Below, piece by piece: positions 26,115-37,058 of a stretch of 64,000 nt of DNA (positions are counted from its first letter, which is position 1; each line of letters begins with the position of its first letter). The notes beneath the pieces were generated by a model. The model did no database searches. It was not told where the DNA came from and saw only the letters and a list, made by a program, of their open reading frames with translations. The stretch spans positions 8,246,001 through 8,310,000 of the forward strand of contig OZ176055.1 of the NCBI GenBank assembly GCA_964247055.1, read 5' to 3'. A program made the translations under genes and the position numbers. Source of the DNA: Paragordius varius. Lineage: Eukaryota; Nematomorpha.

Positions 26115-29100
26115 TTAATTTCCTTTAAAAATTGGTTTCCTTTTTTCGGTAAATGCTTTTAAGCCTTCCAATCTGTCGTTTGAATAAATGACCTAAATAT
26201 TATGAAATTTATTATAGACAAATTGTTTAAAATTTATTGGAATTTTACGTACAGTTTCATAACAAGTTCTTTCAATTTCTAAACCATTTTCTATTGTTGT
26301 GTCCATTCCTTCATCTATGGATTTTTTAGCACAACGAATACTCAAAGGACTCTACATCAAATATAAGCGAAAGTTTTAGAAGTTATAACTTTAGAGAACC
26401 AAAGGTTGAAACTAATGATTTGTCCTAAATCAATAGAAAAAAATCGATTAACACAAGCTTAATTAATTATCTCATTCAAAAACTTCTTTTAAATTTTACA
26501 TTAAGGTAAATAGTATATTTGGATATAAATTTAGCTGAATTTACACAATTTTGCAAAATTTGAGTTGCTAATTCCAGGGATCTCTCGTAAGCTGGGAAAA
26601 TGACATTCCTATTTTCGTTTGAATTCTCTTTTATAATAAATGAGCTATAATTATAAAAAAATGATTAAAAATTTGTAATCTAATCGGATATAGACATATT
26701 TACTATTTTTCACCGGTTCAAAGTAATATTTATGACCTAAAAATATGGTTTCAATTGTTTTACATATTCCAAAAAATGTCAAGAAAGTCCAATTATGGAT
26801 AAACAAGCAAAACGTAAAAAAAGATAAATATTTTTCCTCAAAAGACAACCATATTTTATAAATCTAAAATTTTCCTTTATAATTATTTAGTCAAAATCGT
26901 TATATATTTAATTGATTATGTTTCCATATACATCTCTGTTTCATAGTTTCCTAAACAATGAGTTAAAATTAAAAAAATCAAGATCTAAAAAGTATGGTTG
27001 TCTTTTGAAAAAAAAATTTGTCTTTAAATTTTTATTTGCCCGTATAAATTCTACTTTTACTGCATATACCAAAACAAAGGAATTCGATTAATAGAGAATC
27101 AGGTAAAATTGGAAAAAAGTAACTTTTAAAATAAACATTTTCCCTAAATCGTTAATCGGAACATTAACCGCCTCTAAAATAAGCTTAATGATTCTGGTTA
27201 AAAATAATTGGTGGTTCCAAAAGGGTTGAAGTTAAGTGTTTGAATTAAAAACCTGTCTTAGGTATGTGGTCAATTTTGATGGGTTGATTGACTAAACCCA
27301 GCTGTTCGGCCAATTGTCCATCAATAATAGAAGCGGCGAAAATGAGTTCTTTAGCTTTAAGAGTGCCAATCAGTCTTGCTAATCTTTGGGTTCCACCTTC
27401 AATTATTAAAAAGGGAAAAATTCTTAAAAATTGCATAGTTTTTCTTAAAGGAAAAGCTATTTAAACATAAAAAATAATAATTATTTGTACGTTCAGTCTT
27501 ACAATATTAATCTAAAGCAATGCTCTTTTTTTGTTAAGGCCCCAACAAATTAAAAATATATCTCTTGCACCCTCTCTCAAAAAATCCAAGATGAAATCTA
27601 AAACATTTTGTATTATAAGCCCAATCAATGAGATCCTTCTATCTGCATTTTTAAATATTTTTTCCATATCGCTTACAAATTATGATAATTCGCACCTGAA
27701 ATTCTTCGATTTGTTAAAAGTTTTATTATTTAATTAAATTCTCCAAATTATTCGCGTTGGGAAGCACTGTTCTAAAGCCTTTACTAAGCGCAAAAATTTA
27801 ATAAAATTTGAACAAAATAACCTAAATGATAAAAAGGTTATTAGAATTTATATATATATAAAATTATTAAATTCATCGTTAATATATATTCAAATCTATA
27901 CCAGCTCCAGGAATGATGCCTAATTTCGTTTCAACTAAACCAAGCTTAGAAATGTCAGCTAAAGTGATATATATTGATACGTATAAGTATCTATACAGCA
28001 AAAATTAAAAGTACTAAATATAAGATATTAAATCAAATATATGGAAAAAAACTATAAGTAAAGGATAAAAATGGTCGTTATATTTAAATAAATATTTACC
28101 TATTTATTTAACGTTTTGTCTTTACAATAAATAAATTCACATATAAAAAGTTTATTAAATACTGGTTATTCTCATATCAGCTGATAGGGCCAATTCTAAA
28201 CCTCCACCAAAAGCCGAACCATCTAAAGCCGCAATCGTTAATTGAGGAAGTCGATAGAAACGTTGGAAAAGATCGCGCATTTTTTGAACATGATCTCCGA
28301 CCCGTTCTATTGGCATAGATATTCTTTCCTTAAGATCTGCCCCTAAAAAATGATCAAAACATTTGATTGCTACAAATAACAATCAATATAGAAATAACCA
28401 AGTTGAAAAAAAATCAAAAATAAATCCTTTAATTAAATGCGTAAACTGTTATTTTATTAAGAAAACCATAATCTTTATTTTATATATGCACCCTAACGTG
28501 TGATTATATTGTAAGGTAAATTTTAGATATCTAGCAACTTTAATGTTCTTCTATATCAATAAAATCACCGATAGGGAAGAAGGGATAATTTGAATGATGA
28601 AATTAAATTGTTTTTTGGAGAATTAAGTTTTGTTTAATGATAGCTTTTGTATTCTCAATCTAGTTTCTATACGGACAATATCGTTTTAGAATTAGCTTTC
28701 TAACAATAAAACTAAATGAACATCTTATTAGATGTGGAGATTGCAAATTATACACAGTATCTGATTATATTCCACTCATATTTAGGATAAAATTCCCAAA
28801 TGAAAATGGAAACATTTTAAAAGAATTCGTAAGAAGCTTTTAACATGTCTTTCCAACAAGGCCAGCCAACAACTTGGACTTAAAAAAACAATTCTCTCTC
28901 TACAACTAATTCAAAAAATAATTGTCATTGTAATATTCGAATAAAAACAAATTAAAATAAAAAATAAGGTTTCTCGTCCACAGCTATCATTTAAATAGTC
29001 ATACAAATTCTCACAAGCTTTATCATCTAAATTATTTTTTGTTCGTGGTTTACTGATCCAAATAAAATCTGGGAAAACTTAAAAAGAGGACTATGGACGA

Positions 29101-29560
29101 AATACGTTACAGAGCTCGGATCTAGGTTGAAAAGTGTAGCCAATATTAATTGGGTTCTTACTTCTTAAAAATTAAATATTTTTAATTAATGAGAAAAAGA
29201 CCTGAGCAAAAAACACCGGGAACAAGGCTACGTAAGATGATAGCATGACAATTAGTTTCTTTTATATCGGTTTCAACGTGATTCGACAGCTATATTATAT
29301 AAAATATATCATCAAACTAATAAAATTACATATTTAAAGTTATTAGTTATTTGCAATAATATGGATTATATTAGCATTACTAAATCGAGCATTTCTAAGT
29401 TTAAGGCATTTTTTACAGTTGGTCTGTTTAACTCAATAGCATAAATTCCTGCAATAATTTTAGATATACCTAAATTTTTATCGATTATTTTGAAAGTGCA
29501 GATATTCTTCACATTAGCAATGTCAAATTTTTGAGACATGTAGTAAAATAATTTTGACAT
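26115..29560 (-). CDS. ECHDC2/AUH-like: Enoyl-CoA hydratase / methylglutaconyl-CoA hydratase (AUH/ECHDC2 type)
   Basis: Exons: 29560-29381, 29289-29202, 28342-28163, 27958-27902, 27396-27253, 27173-27137, 26608-26545, 26351-26253, 26192-26115. Phases agree and give 308 residues, near the family's usual 290-340. Crotonase motifs appear in order: AIELNRPTVKNAL; VPGVFCSGADLKER, forming half of the oxyanion hole; AALDGSAFGGGLELALSADM, with the second oxyanion glycine and a catalytic Glu; LVETKLGIIPGAGGTQRLAR, with the second catalytic Glu; GLVNQPI; and the C-terminal YSNDRLEGLKAFTEKRKP. The family hydrates 2-enoyl-CoA thioesters in mitochondria; AUH acts in leucine breakdown and ECHDC2 is its close paralogue. 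The sequence does not settle which of the two this is. No clear arginine-rich targeting peptide is visible, so an upstream exon could be missing. DR1 repeats lie in introns 3 and 6. Confidence 0.92.
26785..26865 (+). repeat. DR1 copy in hydratase intron 6
   Basis: Contains AGCAAAACGTAAAAAAAGAT, AATATTTTTCCTC and AAAAGACAACCATATTTT. It faces a reverse copy at about 26985-27065 in the same intron. Confidence 0.7.
26985..27065 (-). repeat. DR1 reverse copy in hydratase intron 6
   Basis: Reads AAAAAGTATGGTTGTCTTTT, AAATTTGTCTTTAAATTTTT and TTACTGCATATACC. With the copy about 120 bp away it makes an inverted pair that could fold in the transcript (inference). Confidence 0.7.
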
Positions 29561-29998
29561 GACAATGACAATAGCACGGGGTACACCCCTTCGTACAATT
29601 GGTGAACCAATTGTCAGAGTACCGTGAGCTATATAAGTATTTGGAAAAAACCTTTTAAAACTTTTCTAATAAAATTTTTATGATTGCAAATGTTTGTATA
29701 TATATATGTATGTATATAAATGATTATTGTGATTTAATTTTTTTACTGTAAGTTAGTTAAATTTGCTTATTAGAAAAAAAAGGAAATAATAAAAAAATAC
29801 CGTACATTACCTGCGCTTTGGAAAGGACATTATTGTTTGATTTTTGGAAGACTTGATAATAATTGAGTTGTTGATATGCGACAATAGTTTTAATTAAATG
29901 AAACGTTAACGACAAAAAACAATTATGATTTAACAGAGCAGACGATAACCCAAATAAAATTTATAAGAATATATGATTAAAAGATTATTAAAAATATA
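29561..29998. other. Upstream region of hydratase gene with palindrome
   Basis: Immediately 5' of the hydratase start is a perfect 9-bp inverted repeat, ACAATTGGT-GA-ACCAATTGT, at 29595-29614. It is nested in a weaker outer pair at 29573-29584 and 29619-29630. The rest is AT-rich with a (TA)n-like run near 29697. Whether the palindrome is regulatory or a transposon trace is unknown. Confidence 0.5.
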
Positions 29999-32046
29999 GA
30001 CTGATGTGAATTTAAGTCAGTAAGATAGTAAGACGGTAAGACAGAAAGATAGTAAGACGGTAAGACAGTAAGATAGTAAGACGGTAAGCATAAGACAGTA
30101 AGATATTTGTATAAAAAACATACATTCGTGATAAGTCTGCTAATAGGAGACTTATCAAAATTTCAAAGTATTATATCTTGAAAAATATTGCATCTTTTTG
30201 AATTCTGTAAACTGGAGGATTGAAAGTCAGGTATCCTTTACAAATAATATATAGGGTTGAGTGAAAATGCGTAATTCTTTCGACACGAAACTGAGTTTAC
30301 TAAACACCTCCAAAAATTGTATAAATCTTAAAAAATATATAAAAAATATAGAAGAAAATGGCATCTATACCATTGTTTCTTATTTGGTAAATATTTTTTT
30401 ATATTTTTACAGTTTTAACAATTTTTTTTAAAAAAATTGTACTTCATGGTTCTGACAACAACAAAAATAAATATAGCTAAATATTATTATAATAAATTTG
30501 AATTTTGTATTCTAAAATCAGCTTTTAACCCGATAGTAACCGTTTTCCCCTAAAATTTTACATGCAGAACGATATCAGATACAGGGAAGTTTTGGTGGAA
30601 TTACTTGAAAAGTAAATTATTAATAAATATATAGATTTCCAATATTATATTCTAGAAAATCCAACAGTTTAGTTATGCACAAAGATCAATGGGATTTATT
30701 GTTTAGTGAATATATAACAAAAGTTAATGATGGCCAGAACTTAAAACAGTTACAGAAGATGTTTACTAATATTAAATATACGATTAAAAAGAAGTTGCAA
30801 AAAATGAAACAAACTGGAAACAAAAAGCCACCTATTTTTCTGAAATATGAAAAAAAATTATACTCATTACTTGAATATTCATCCAGTAGCGAAATACAAG
30901 GTCATAAAAATCAAGGCAATAATTTTGATACGTTTGGTTTAATATTATTAAATAATATACAGATACCCAAAAAATTTTATCCTTAAATAAATTTAGTAAA
31001 AATGAATCCAATGATTGTGATGAGCGAATTTCAGCTGCTTATATATTAAATAATTTGCATTGAAATATATATGTAGATTCCATAGGCTCAGGCATTAAAG
31101 ATCAGACCATAAATGAGTGTCCTTCTGTCTCTTATCTTAATAGTGCTCAGGAGGAACTAGATGAAAATACTTCCATAAATTCCAGTACGGAGATGATTAT
31201 GGACGAGGAGGGTGAAGAAATTATTATACAACCACCGCCGGCAGAAGGCATACAAAATCGTGAGGCTGGAGAAGGCACTTCTGTAACTGTTTTAAGTTCT
31301 GGCCATCATTAACTTTTGTTATATATTCACTAAACAATAAATCCCATTGATCTTTGTACATAACTAAACTGTTGGATTTTCTAGAATATAATATTGGAAA
31401 TCTATATATTTATTAATATTACTTTTCAAGTAATTCCACCAAAACTTCCCTGGATCTGATATCGTTCTGCATGTAAAATTTTAGGGGAAAACGGTTATTA
31501 TCGGGTTAAAAGCTGATTTTAGAATACAAAATTCAAATTTATTATAATAATATTTAGCTATATTTATTTTTGTTGTTGTCAGAACCATGAAGTACAATTT
31601 TTTTAAAAAAAATTGTTAAAACTGTAAAAATATAAAAAAAATATTTACCAAATAAGAAACAATGGTATAGATGCCATTTTCTTCTATAATACCCAAGATT
31701 TTTTATATATTTTTTAAGATTTATACAATTTTTGGAGGTGTTTAGTGAACTCAGTTTCGTTACGAAAGAATTACGCATTTTCACTCAACCCTATATATTA
31801 TTTGTAAAGGATACCTGACTTTCAATCCTCCAGTTTACAGAATTCAAAAAGATGCAATATTTTTCAAGTTATAATACTTTGAAATTTTGATAAGTCTCCT
31901 ATTAGCAGACTTATCACGAATGTATGTTTTTTATACAAATATCTTACTGTCTTATGCTTACTGTCTTACTATCTTACTGTCTTACCGTCTTACTATCTTT
32001 CTGTCTTACCGTCTTACTATCTTACTGACTTAAATTCACATCAGTC
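29999..32046 (+). mobile_element. Long-TIR DNA element carrying a Myb/SANT-like gene
   Basis: Terminal inverted repeats of about 740 bp: left 29999-30735, right 31301-32046. Their outer ends read GACTGATGTGAATTTAAGTC. They are nearly identical, with a few indels, so the element looks young. Both arms carry a subterminal run of AGTAAGAC/AGTAAGAT-like 8-mers (30018-30105, and mirrored near 31945-32030). The unique centre is only about 565 bp. No transposase is encoded, so it is probably non-autonomous. A Myb/SANT-like protein suggests PIF/Harbinger kinship, but the target duplication is unresolved (ATA flanks both sides), so the superfamily is uncertain. Confidence 0.8.
30562..31312 (+). CDS. 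Myb/SANT-like DNA-binding protein of the long-TIR element
   Basis: Three exons with matching phases: 30562-30611, 30656-30900, 31077-31312, giving 176 residues with no stops. The N-terminal part, with DIRYREVLVELLEK, then KDQWDLLFSEYITKVNDG, then LKQLQKMFTNIKYTIKKKLQ, follows the trihelix/zeste-type Myb-SANT pattern (an acidic first helix, a W in the second, then an LK..W.N-K..-KK third helix). The tail is acidic and Ser/Glu-rich (MDEEGEEIIIQPPPAEG). The start codon and exon 1 lie inside the left inverted repeat, and the stop codon lies just inside the right one. Proteins of this kind accompany Harbinger-type transposases as DNA-binding partners; that role here is inferred. Confidence 0.68.
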
Positions 32047-33369
32047 ATAATTTAGTAGAAAAGGGTACTTATCTTTGATTTTTCTGTGGCATAGGTACTG
32101 TTTCCCCTAAACAACTGAAGTTTTACCAGTGACTCAACTTTTATTATAAAAGAATTTATTTCCGAGTATCGAAAAACTTCAGCAGGGTAATAAGCCTCTT
32201 TGGATTGCACTCTTTACAAATAAGGAATCATCCATATCCCTAAAGTATAAATATATAATATGTATTTGATGGTTCTGGTGTGTTCTTCTAATATCCAAAA
32301 GGCAGACGATTTCGACCGAATCGCGAAAAGTCCTATTATAAATGGGTAATTTGAAACTCTGTCAGTAAAATAATTTTAAACGCATTTAAATTAACCCATG
32401 CGAGACGATTTTTTTATAGTAAATCATATGCTAAATCTAAAAAACTATATTAGTTTAGTTTTTAAAGCGAAAAGAAGTTTTTCGAACAATATAAAGTTCT
32501 ATTAGTTGTCATATTTTTTAAAAAAAATTAAATATCCAGATGTATAAGGACTATGAGGTAGTATCGTCCGTTAAGTAACAGTAATTATGGCAAATACAAA
32601 TAAATTTAATATAAGGCTGCTCTATTCTTTAAAACTCTTTATAAAATATATATAAAAGTGTTGTAAAATATTTTACGATTTTAATAACCTACAAAAAATA
32701 ACCTGATGAAATATATATTTTGGTAGCAAATGTATCATAATTATGATGATGCTTTCGGTTTTAAACCTTATGAATGATATAAGAAAGTTATTTATACTTT
32801 TGTGGTAGAAAATGGCAAAATTTGAGCAAATCATTTGTAATAAAAGTTTTAATGAAAGCTGATTTCCAAATTCCAAAAAACACTAAATATATCATAAACT
32901 ACCTATAAAGGCAAACCTATATTTTTACAATAATTTAATTTTTGGATGTTGGCTGCGTCACATTTTTTCCCTCTTCTAAAATGAGCTAGTGCTTCTAGAA
33001 TAAGCACAAAAATGCCGTTCCGCCATAAAATATTTAAATAAAATTTTTTTATGTCAAAAAAATTATTCAAAAAAACACATACTTTTAGGAAAATTGTATT
33101 TAGAAAAAATATTTGCCTTTATATTTTTACGTTTTGTTCGTATTTAAGTTTTTACTGTATATTTTCAATATTGTTTAAATTTTAAACATTCTTATGGTGC
33201 TATTCGGCTTTTTTTGGCTTTAAATAAATTATCCCAATTTAGAAGGGTCCTACTACATTTTCAGAATCCAAGTTTATATAAAATGTATTTTAAAATTAAG
33301 AAATTATATTAAAAAAAATTTGAATATACCACATATTTCTAAAACCGACCCTCTTATTAACACCATTCC
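32047..33369. other. Intergenic, repeat fragments only
   Basis: About 32640-32890 resembles the sequence flanking the gypsy insertion at 42.5-47.9 kb (shared TATAAGAAAGTTA and ACTTTTGTGGTA). A reverse DR1 copy lies at 33090-33170 (ATATTTGCCTTTATATTTTT, ACGTTTTG, TTTTTACTGTATATT). No gene was recognised. Confidence 0.5.
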
Positions 33370-33945
33370 TTAACACTTCGATTCAATGGGGTATCTAAAT
33401 GCCCCAGATTAAATTTGAGCTAAGCTTTTAAAACTACTGAAGGAAACGGTCCCAATTTAAATTTATGCGTCTATCCTAATAAAAATTATATAAATATGTC
33501 AAAATATCTAAATAAAATTTTTGTTTTGAAAAAAAAAGTTTCATGTCAAACTACTTCGAGGCCATTTTTATTTTGCTAAATTTTTGCAAAATATCGTTTT
33601 CATTTAATTTAAAGGGTAAAATTAAAGCTAGTTTTTTTAAATTACATCTAACTTTAATATATATAGAAAAAGCTGTTTATTTAATTATTTTTCAATTTTT
33701 TAATTGCACGCACGCGTTGAGTAAATTTTTATCTTTCGGTTTTAGCTTAAAATAAGTAATATCAAGTATTTTTGAATAAACTTTTTTATATATTTCGGTT
33801 TATTAACGTTATATAAGTGCAAGATTTTGCCATGGTTTTGATTCCTTACATTTTAAAACAATTTAATTTTAAACAGGCCTGGGGTATCCAACTACCTTAA
33901 TTTGAATCGAAGGACTAAAATGATTGTGTTGTATCCAAGTGTTAA
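33370..33945. mobile_element. MITE family P, TTAA-flanked, copy 1
   Basis: Begins TTAACACTTCGATTCAATGG and ends TGTATCCAAGTGTTAA. The termini form an inverted repeat (CACTT..GATTCAA / TTGAATC..AAGTG) just inside TTAA. Inner palindromes GGGGTATCTAAATGCCCC near the left and GCCTGGGGTATC near the right are shared by all copies. TTAA flanks suggest a piggyBac-type non-autonomous element (inference). The third member with both ends is at 41819-42316. Confidence 0.65.
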
Positions 33946-34274
33946 AGACAAAATTAGAGCTAATTTTTTATAAATTACATCTAACATTGATAGAAATAGA
34001 GAAAGTGGTTTATTTTGTATTATTTTTCAATTATACCATTGCAGACACATGCTAAATTTTTACCTTTCGGTTTTAGCTTAAAATAAGTAATATCAAGTAT
34101 TTTTGAATAAACTTTTTTATATATTTCGGTTTATTAACGTTATATAAGTGCAAGATTTTGACATGGTTTTGATTCCTTACATTTTTAAAGAATTTAATTT
34201 TAAACAGGCCGCGGGTATTTAACACCCCCAATTAATCGAAGGACTAAAATGAATGATTTTTACCCAAGTGTTAA
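33946..34274. repeat. Partial tandem copy of MITE family P
   Basis: Repeats the right half of the preceding copy (TACCTTTCGGTTTTAGCTTA, TTTATATATTTCGGTTTATT, CCATGGTTTTGATTCC-like, CAAGTGTTAA). It lacks the left half, as expected from an internal duplication. Confidence 0.65.
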
Positions 34275-34805
34275 TATGGACAACCATACCTTGAAAAGTA
34301 TCTTTCTAATGATTATACATTTCATACTTAAACCTACTTTGTGCATATATATCATAAATATAATTAGTATTTACACGCTCAAATATTTTGGACAAAAAAT
34401 ACCCCACCGTTAGTAATATCTTGTTTTGTGTAGTAAAATAATTTATAATTGTCATTTATGCAGATGCTGTTATTTAATACACTCTTTCTAAATAGTTGGT
34501 TTTTCACAAATCATTCTTAATCAAAAATCTGTGATAATCTATCGGAATTTTTATCTTTATCACTAATTTTGTGGATGGAATAAATGGGATTTAAGAGCAG
34601 GAATGATTTAATAGTTTTATTTTCCAAAAATACTGAAAAATTTAACATCAGATTCCAAGTTCGAATCAATACTTTTATTAAATATTATTAAAGAAAATTA
34701 AAATATTTATTAATGGTATGACAGAATATAGGTGTGCATATATTTTTAAATATCTTTTTTATTTCGTTATCTCTGTCACGAACATCATCATATTCGGCAA
34801 CATTT
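34275..34805. other. Intergenic, no gene seen
   Basis: AT-rich, no recognised repeat. It lies 3' of the minus-strand unidentified gene and may hold its 3' UTR. Confidence 0.4.
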
Positions 34806-35590
34806 TCATCGTTTGTAATTAGATCTGATCAATTTCCTGTCCTCATCAGAATTTCTATTATCATGACGGTTGTATTCCTCATCTAAATAAGATAAAAATA
34901 ATAATAAAACTCACCAATAACTGTAACTTCACCTGAGCGCTTTTGTGGGTAACATCCGCATAAAAAAATAAAGTCGTTATTAAAAAACTTGGTTCTTAGA
35001 ACGGGGTTATTTCACATCAATAATACTATTTGTTCTTATTATAAAAAATTTATGTTAAGAAACTAATATATTCCAATTTGAAATCGTAAATAATAAATCA
35101 ACAAATCTTCCAATCAAATATCGGTTTAATTTTTGTATTATGAGTAATCTAGTCTTTATAAATGAAAACGGTGTCTTGTATGGCTAAAACGAAATCAAAA
35201 AACTCTCTAAATTTGCAAATAACCACTGATAAAATTAATAAATACCCCCTCTATCTGCCTCTTTATCATTATGTTCATGGCGATCCCTCGGATTTTTAAT
35301 GAAATCAGAATCATTGTCCTGAGATTTATCGGATGAGTGGTCATTTTTTTTTGCTTGAATCTTTTAAATCTCTATATGTTCTCTTTTTATATCATTCTTG
35401 CAATCCACATCTATATATTTTTGCGAAAATGGCGGTGGATTCTCTTTCTGTCACTACTATTTCTGGTGACACCATTTTTTCTTTTATTATCTGATGAAAA
35501 AAATTTACGTATTTTATGGACCAATAAACAAGTTTCTGTCATTTTTAGTGGTTTGAATTTCATTGACAGGATTAGGATTATAACCATGTT
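34806..35590 (-). CDS. Unidentified multi-exon gene, charged low-complexity protein
   Basis: Splice-consistent exon pairs: 35590 (approximate)-35522 with 35490-about 35412; 35353-35246 with 35225-35149 (ends in TAG); and 34994-34915 with 34882-34806 (ends in TGA). Within each pair the phases agree; how the pairs join is unresolved, so there may be alternative last exons or two genes. Translations are rich in Asp, Asn, Arg and Ser: NPNPVNEIQTTKNDRN, KNDHSSDKSQDNDSDFIKNP, RDRHEHNDKEADRG, and DEEYNRHDNRNSDEDRK preceded by CGCYPQKRSGEVTVI. The composition recalls arginine/acid-rich nuclear proteins, but I do not recognise the family. A plus-strand 85-codon frame at 35337-35594 is treated as the shadow of these exons. 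Confidence 0.4.
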
Positions 35591-36396
35591 TTAATGTGCT
35601 TTACTTTAAGTGGGCTATGATATCTGTATCCTTTCTTAGTTTTACGGTTATTTAACTCGCTAAGAACGGTTAGTAGGCGTTGAGCAAACCCTTCTTTTAA
35701 TTAAATTGATAATAAGTAAGTATAGGTATAGTATTTAGGAAAAATCTACAAATTATTTATATAAATTAACGCATTTTCTTACATTGTTTTTTAAAAAAAT
35801 TTATATTTAAAAAAACCATGGTAAGGTGTCCATTATAAAATTAAATAAGAAAAGTGTTTCAATAATTGTAATATATTAATTTGAAGCCACAGTTTACCAA
35901 AATTAATCGGATTATTTTTATAAGATCCGATTTTTTGAACTATATTATAAATATAGCTAATAAATCAATCGAAATTGGCATATATTTGCCTTAATTTTGA
36001 ATATAAAATATATATATAAATTGCCCAAGAAAACTATATCACATACCGCTCGACAGGGATTAGAAGCATTAAAAGAAAGAATTAAAATAAATAAAAGATA
36101 ATTATATCAATTTAGGTTAAAAATGAACGATATAAATGCTTTAGCTCCCAGCAAGATTTGATCATATTATAAATTATAAAGTAAACATATTAATATTATC
36201 ATGTCTCCTAAACGTATCAATCGATTCGAAGTTAATTTGTTTTTCTGGTAAAATTTTTATTTAATATAAATAATTCACTTATATTAAAAATTGTATTTTA
36301 AAAAAAATGTGCTATCAATGGGTGTTAAAAAATAAAATTTTTAACCAATTGTGGCAAAAAGAATGTTTTTTTAACCTAAAAAATCATTAAAAATTT
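35591..36396. other. Sparse region between divergent genes
   Basis: AT-rich. A short plus-strand piece near 36030-36100 reads KTISHTARQGLEALKERIK before a stop and could be an orphan exon. Nothing else was recognised. Confidence 0.35.
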
Positions 36397-36407
36397 ATGA
36401 TGATATT

Positions 36408-37058
36408 GTGTTTTCAAGGCTATTTAACAATCTTTGTGAAAAGCACAATTTCTTTAAATCAAAAATGTATCATGATTTATATTTCCTACTCTATTTTTTC
36501 GGTCTTTTCTTACGACGTCAGTATGCGTTCGTGTTTGTATCCAAAGCACCAACTTACTTTCAATATCAAAATGCTTCCGATTCAGAATTAACCGATAATT
36601 TTAACACAATCGATGATATATCTGGTAATGTTGAGTTTTCCAACAATATCAGTTTTGTATATGCTGAAAAAATACCGGATAATTATTTAAGTTCCCAAAT
36701 GCAAACTGAATTCCAAAGGCCAATAAGTCTCAAAGATAATCGCGAGATATTGAAGGGCCGAACATGGGAAGAATACTAATTAGTTCAAAGATATATGACA
36801 TATCTTGAATATAATCAACCTAATGAAGATAATAAAAGTAGTACCAAAAAATTTTTTACGCCCTCAATCAAAAGCAATGGCCTATTTGAAACGGATATTG
36901 TTTTGACCCCTCAAACAGCCCAATATTATTTCGGACTCATTCCCCAAACAACGGAACAGAATTCGAATTCAATGTTACCCAAAAAAGTTTCGCGGGTTTA
37001 TAAAACATGGAGAGATACGATGCCAATCCGATATAAATTGGAAGACCTAGAAGGTTGA
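36408..37058 (+). pseudogene. Astacin-like metalloprotease 5' part (prodomain), in-frame stop
   Basis: Two open stretches in the same frame, 36408-36776 and 36780-37058, are separated only by a TAA at 36777-36779. The second carries NGLFETDIVLTPQTAQYYFG, like the astacin prodomain F(E/.)GDI.LT motif, and then RVYKTWRDTMPIRYKLED, where mature astacins begin with a W..(I/M)PY-type stretch. A 5' splice site follows at GAAG/gttgaac. The first part starts with a hydrophobic segment (LYFLLYFFGLFL) that could be a signal peptide. No HExxHxxGxxH zinc motif was found downstream, so the catalytic exons are lost, beyond a long intron, or rearranged away. The stop plus the missing domain favour a pseudogene. 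Confidence 0.45.

Noticed and set aside
31554-31784. Minus-strand 76-codon frame in the right inverted repeat
   Set aside because: The mirrored frame in the left arm is broken by indels, and there is no recognisable domain.
35337-35594. Plus-strand hydrophobic 85-codon frame
   Set aside because: It lies opposite splice-consistent charged minus-strand exons. Hydrophobic readings are expected antisense to Asp/Asn/Lys-rich coding sequence in AT-rich DNA.
36777-36779. Reassigned TAA codon in the astacin-like frame
   Set aside because: TAA ends the annexin, hydratase, COA7, Kunitz and SEA-LDLa genes in this window, so it is an ordinary stop here.
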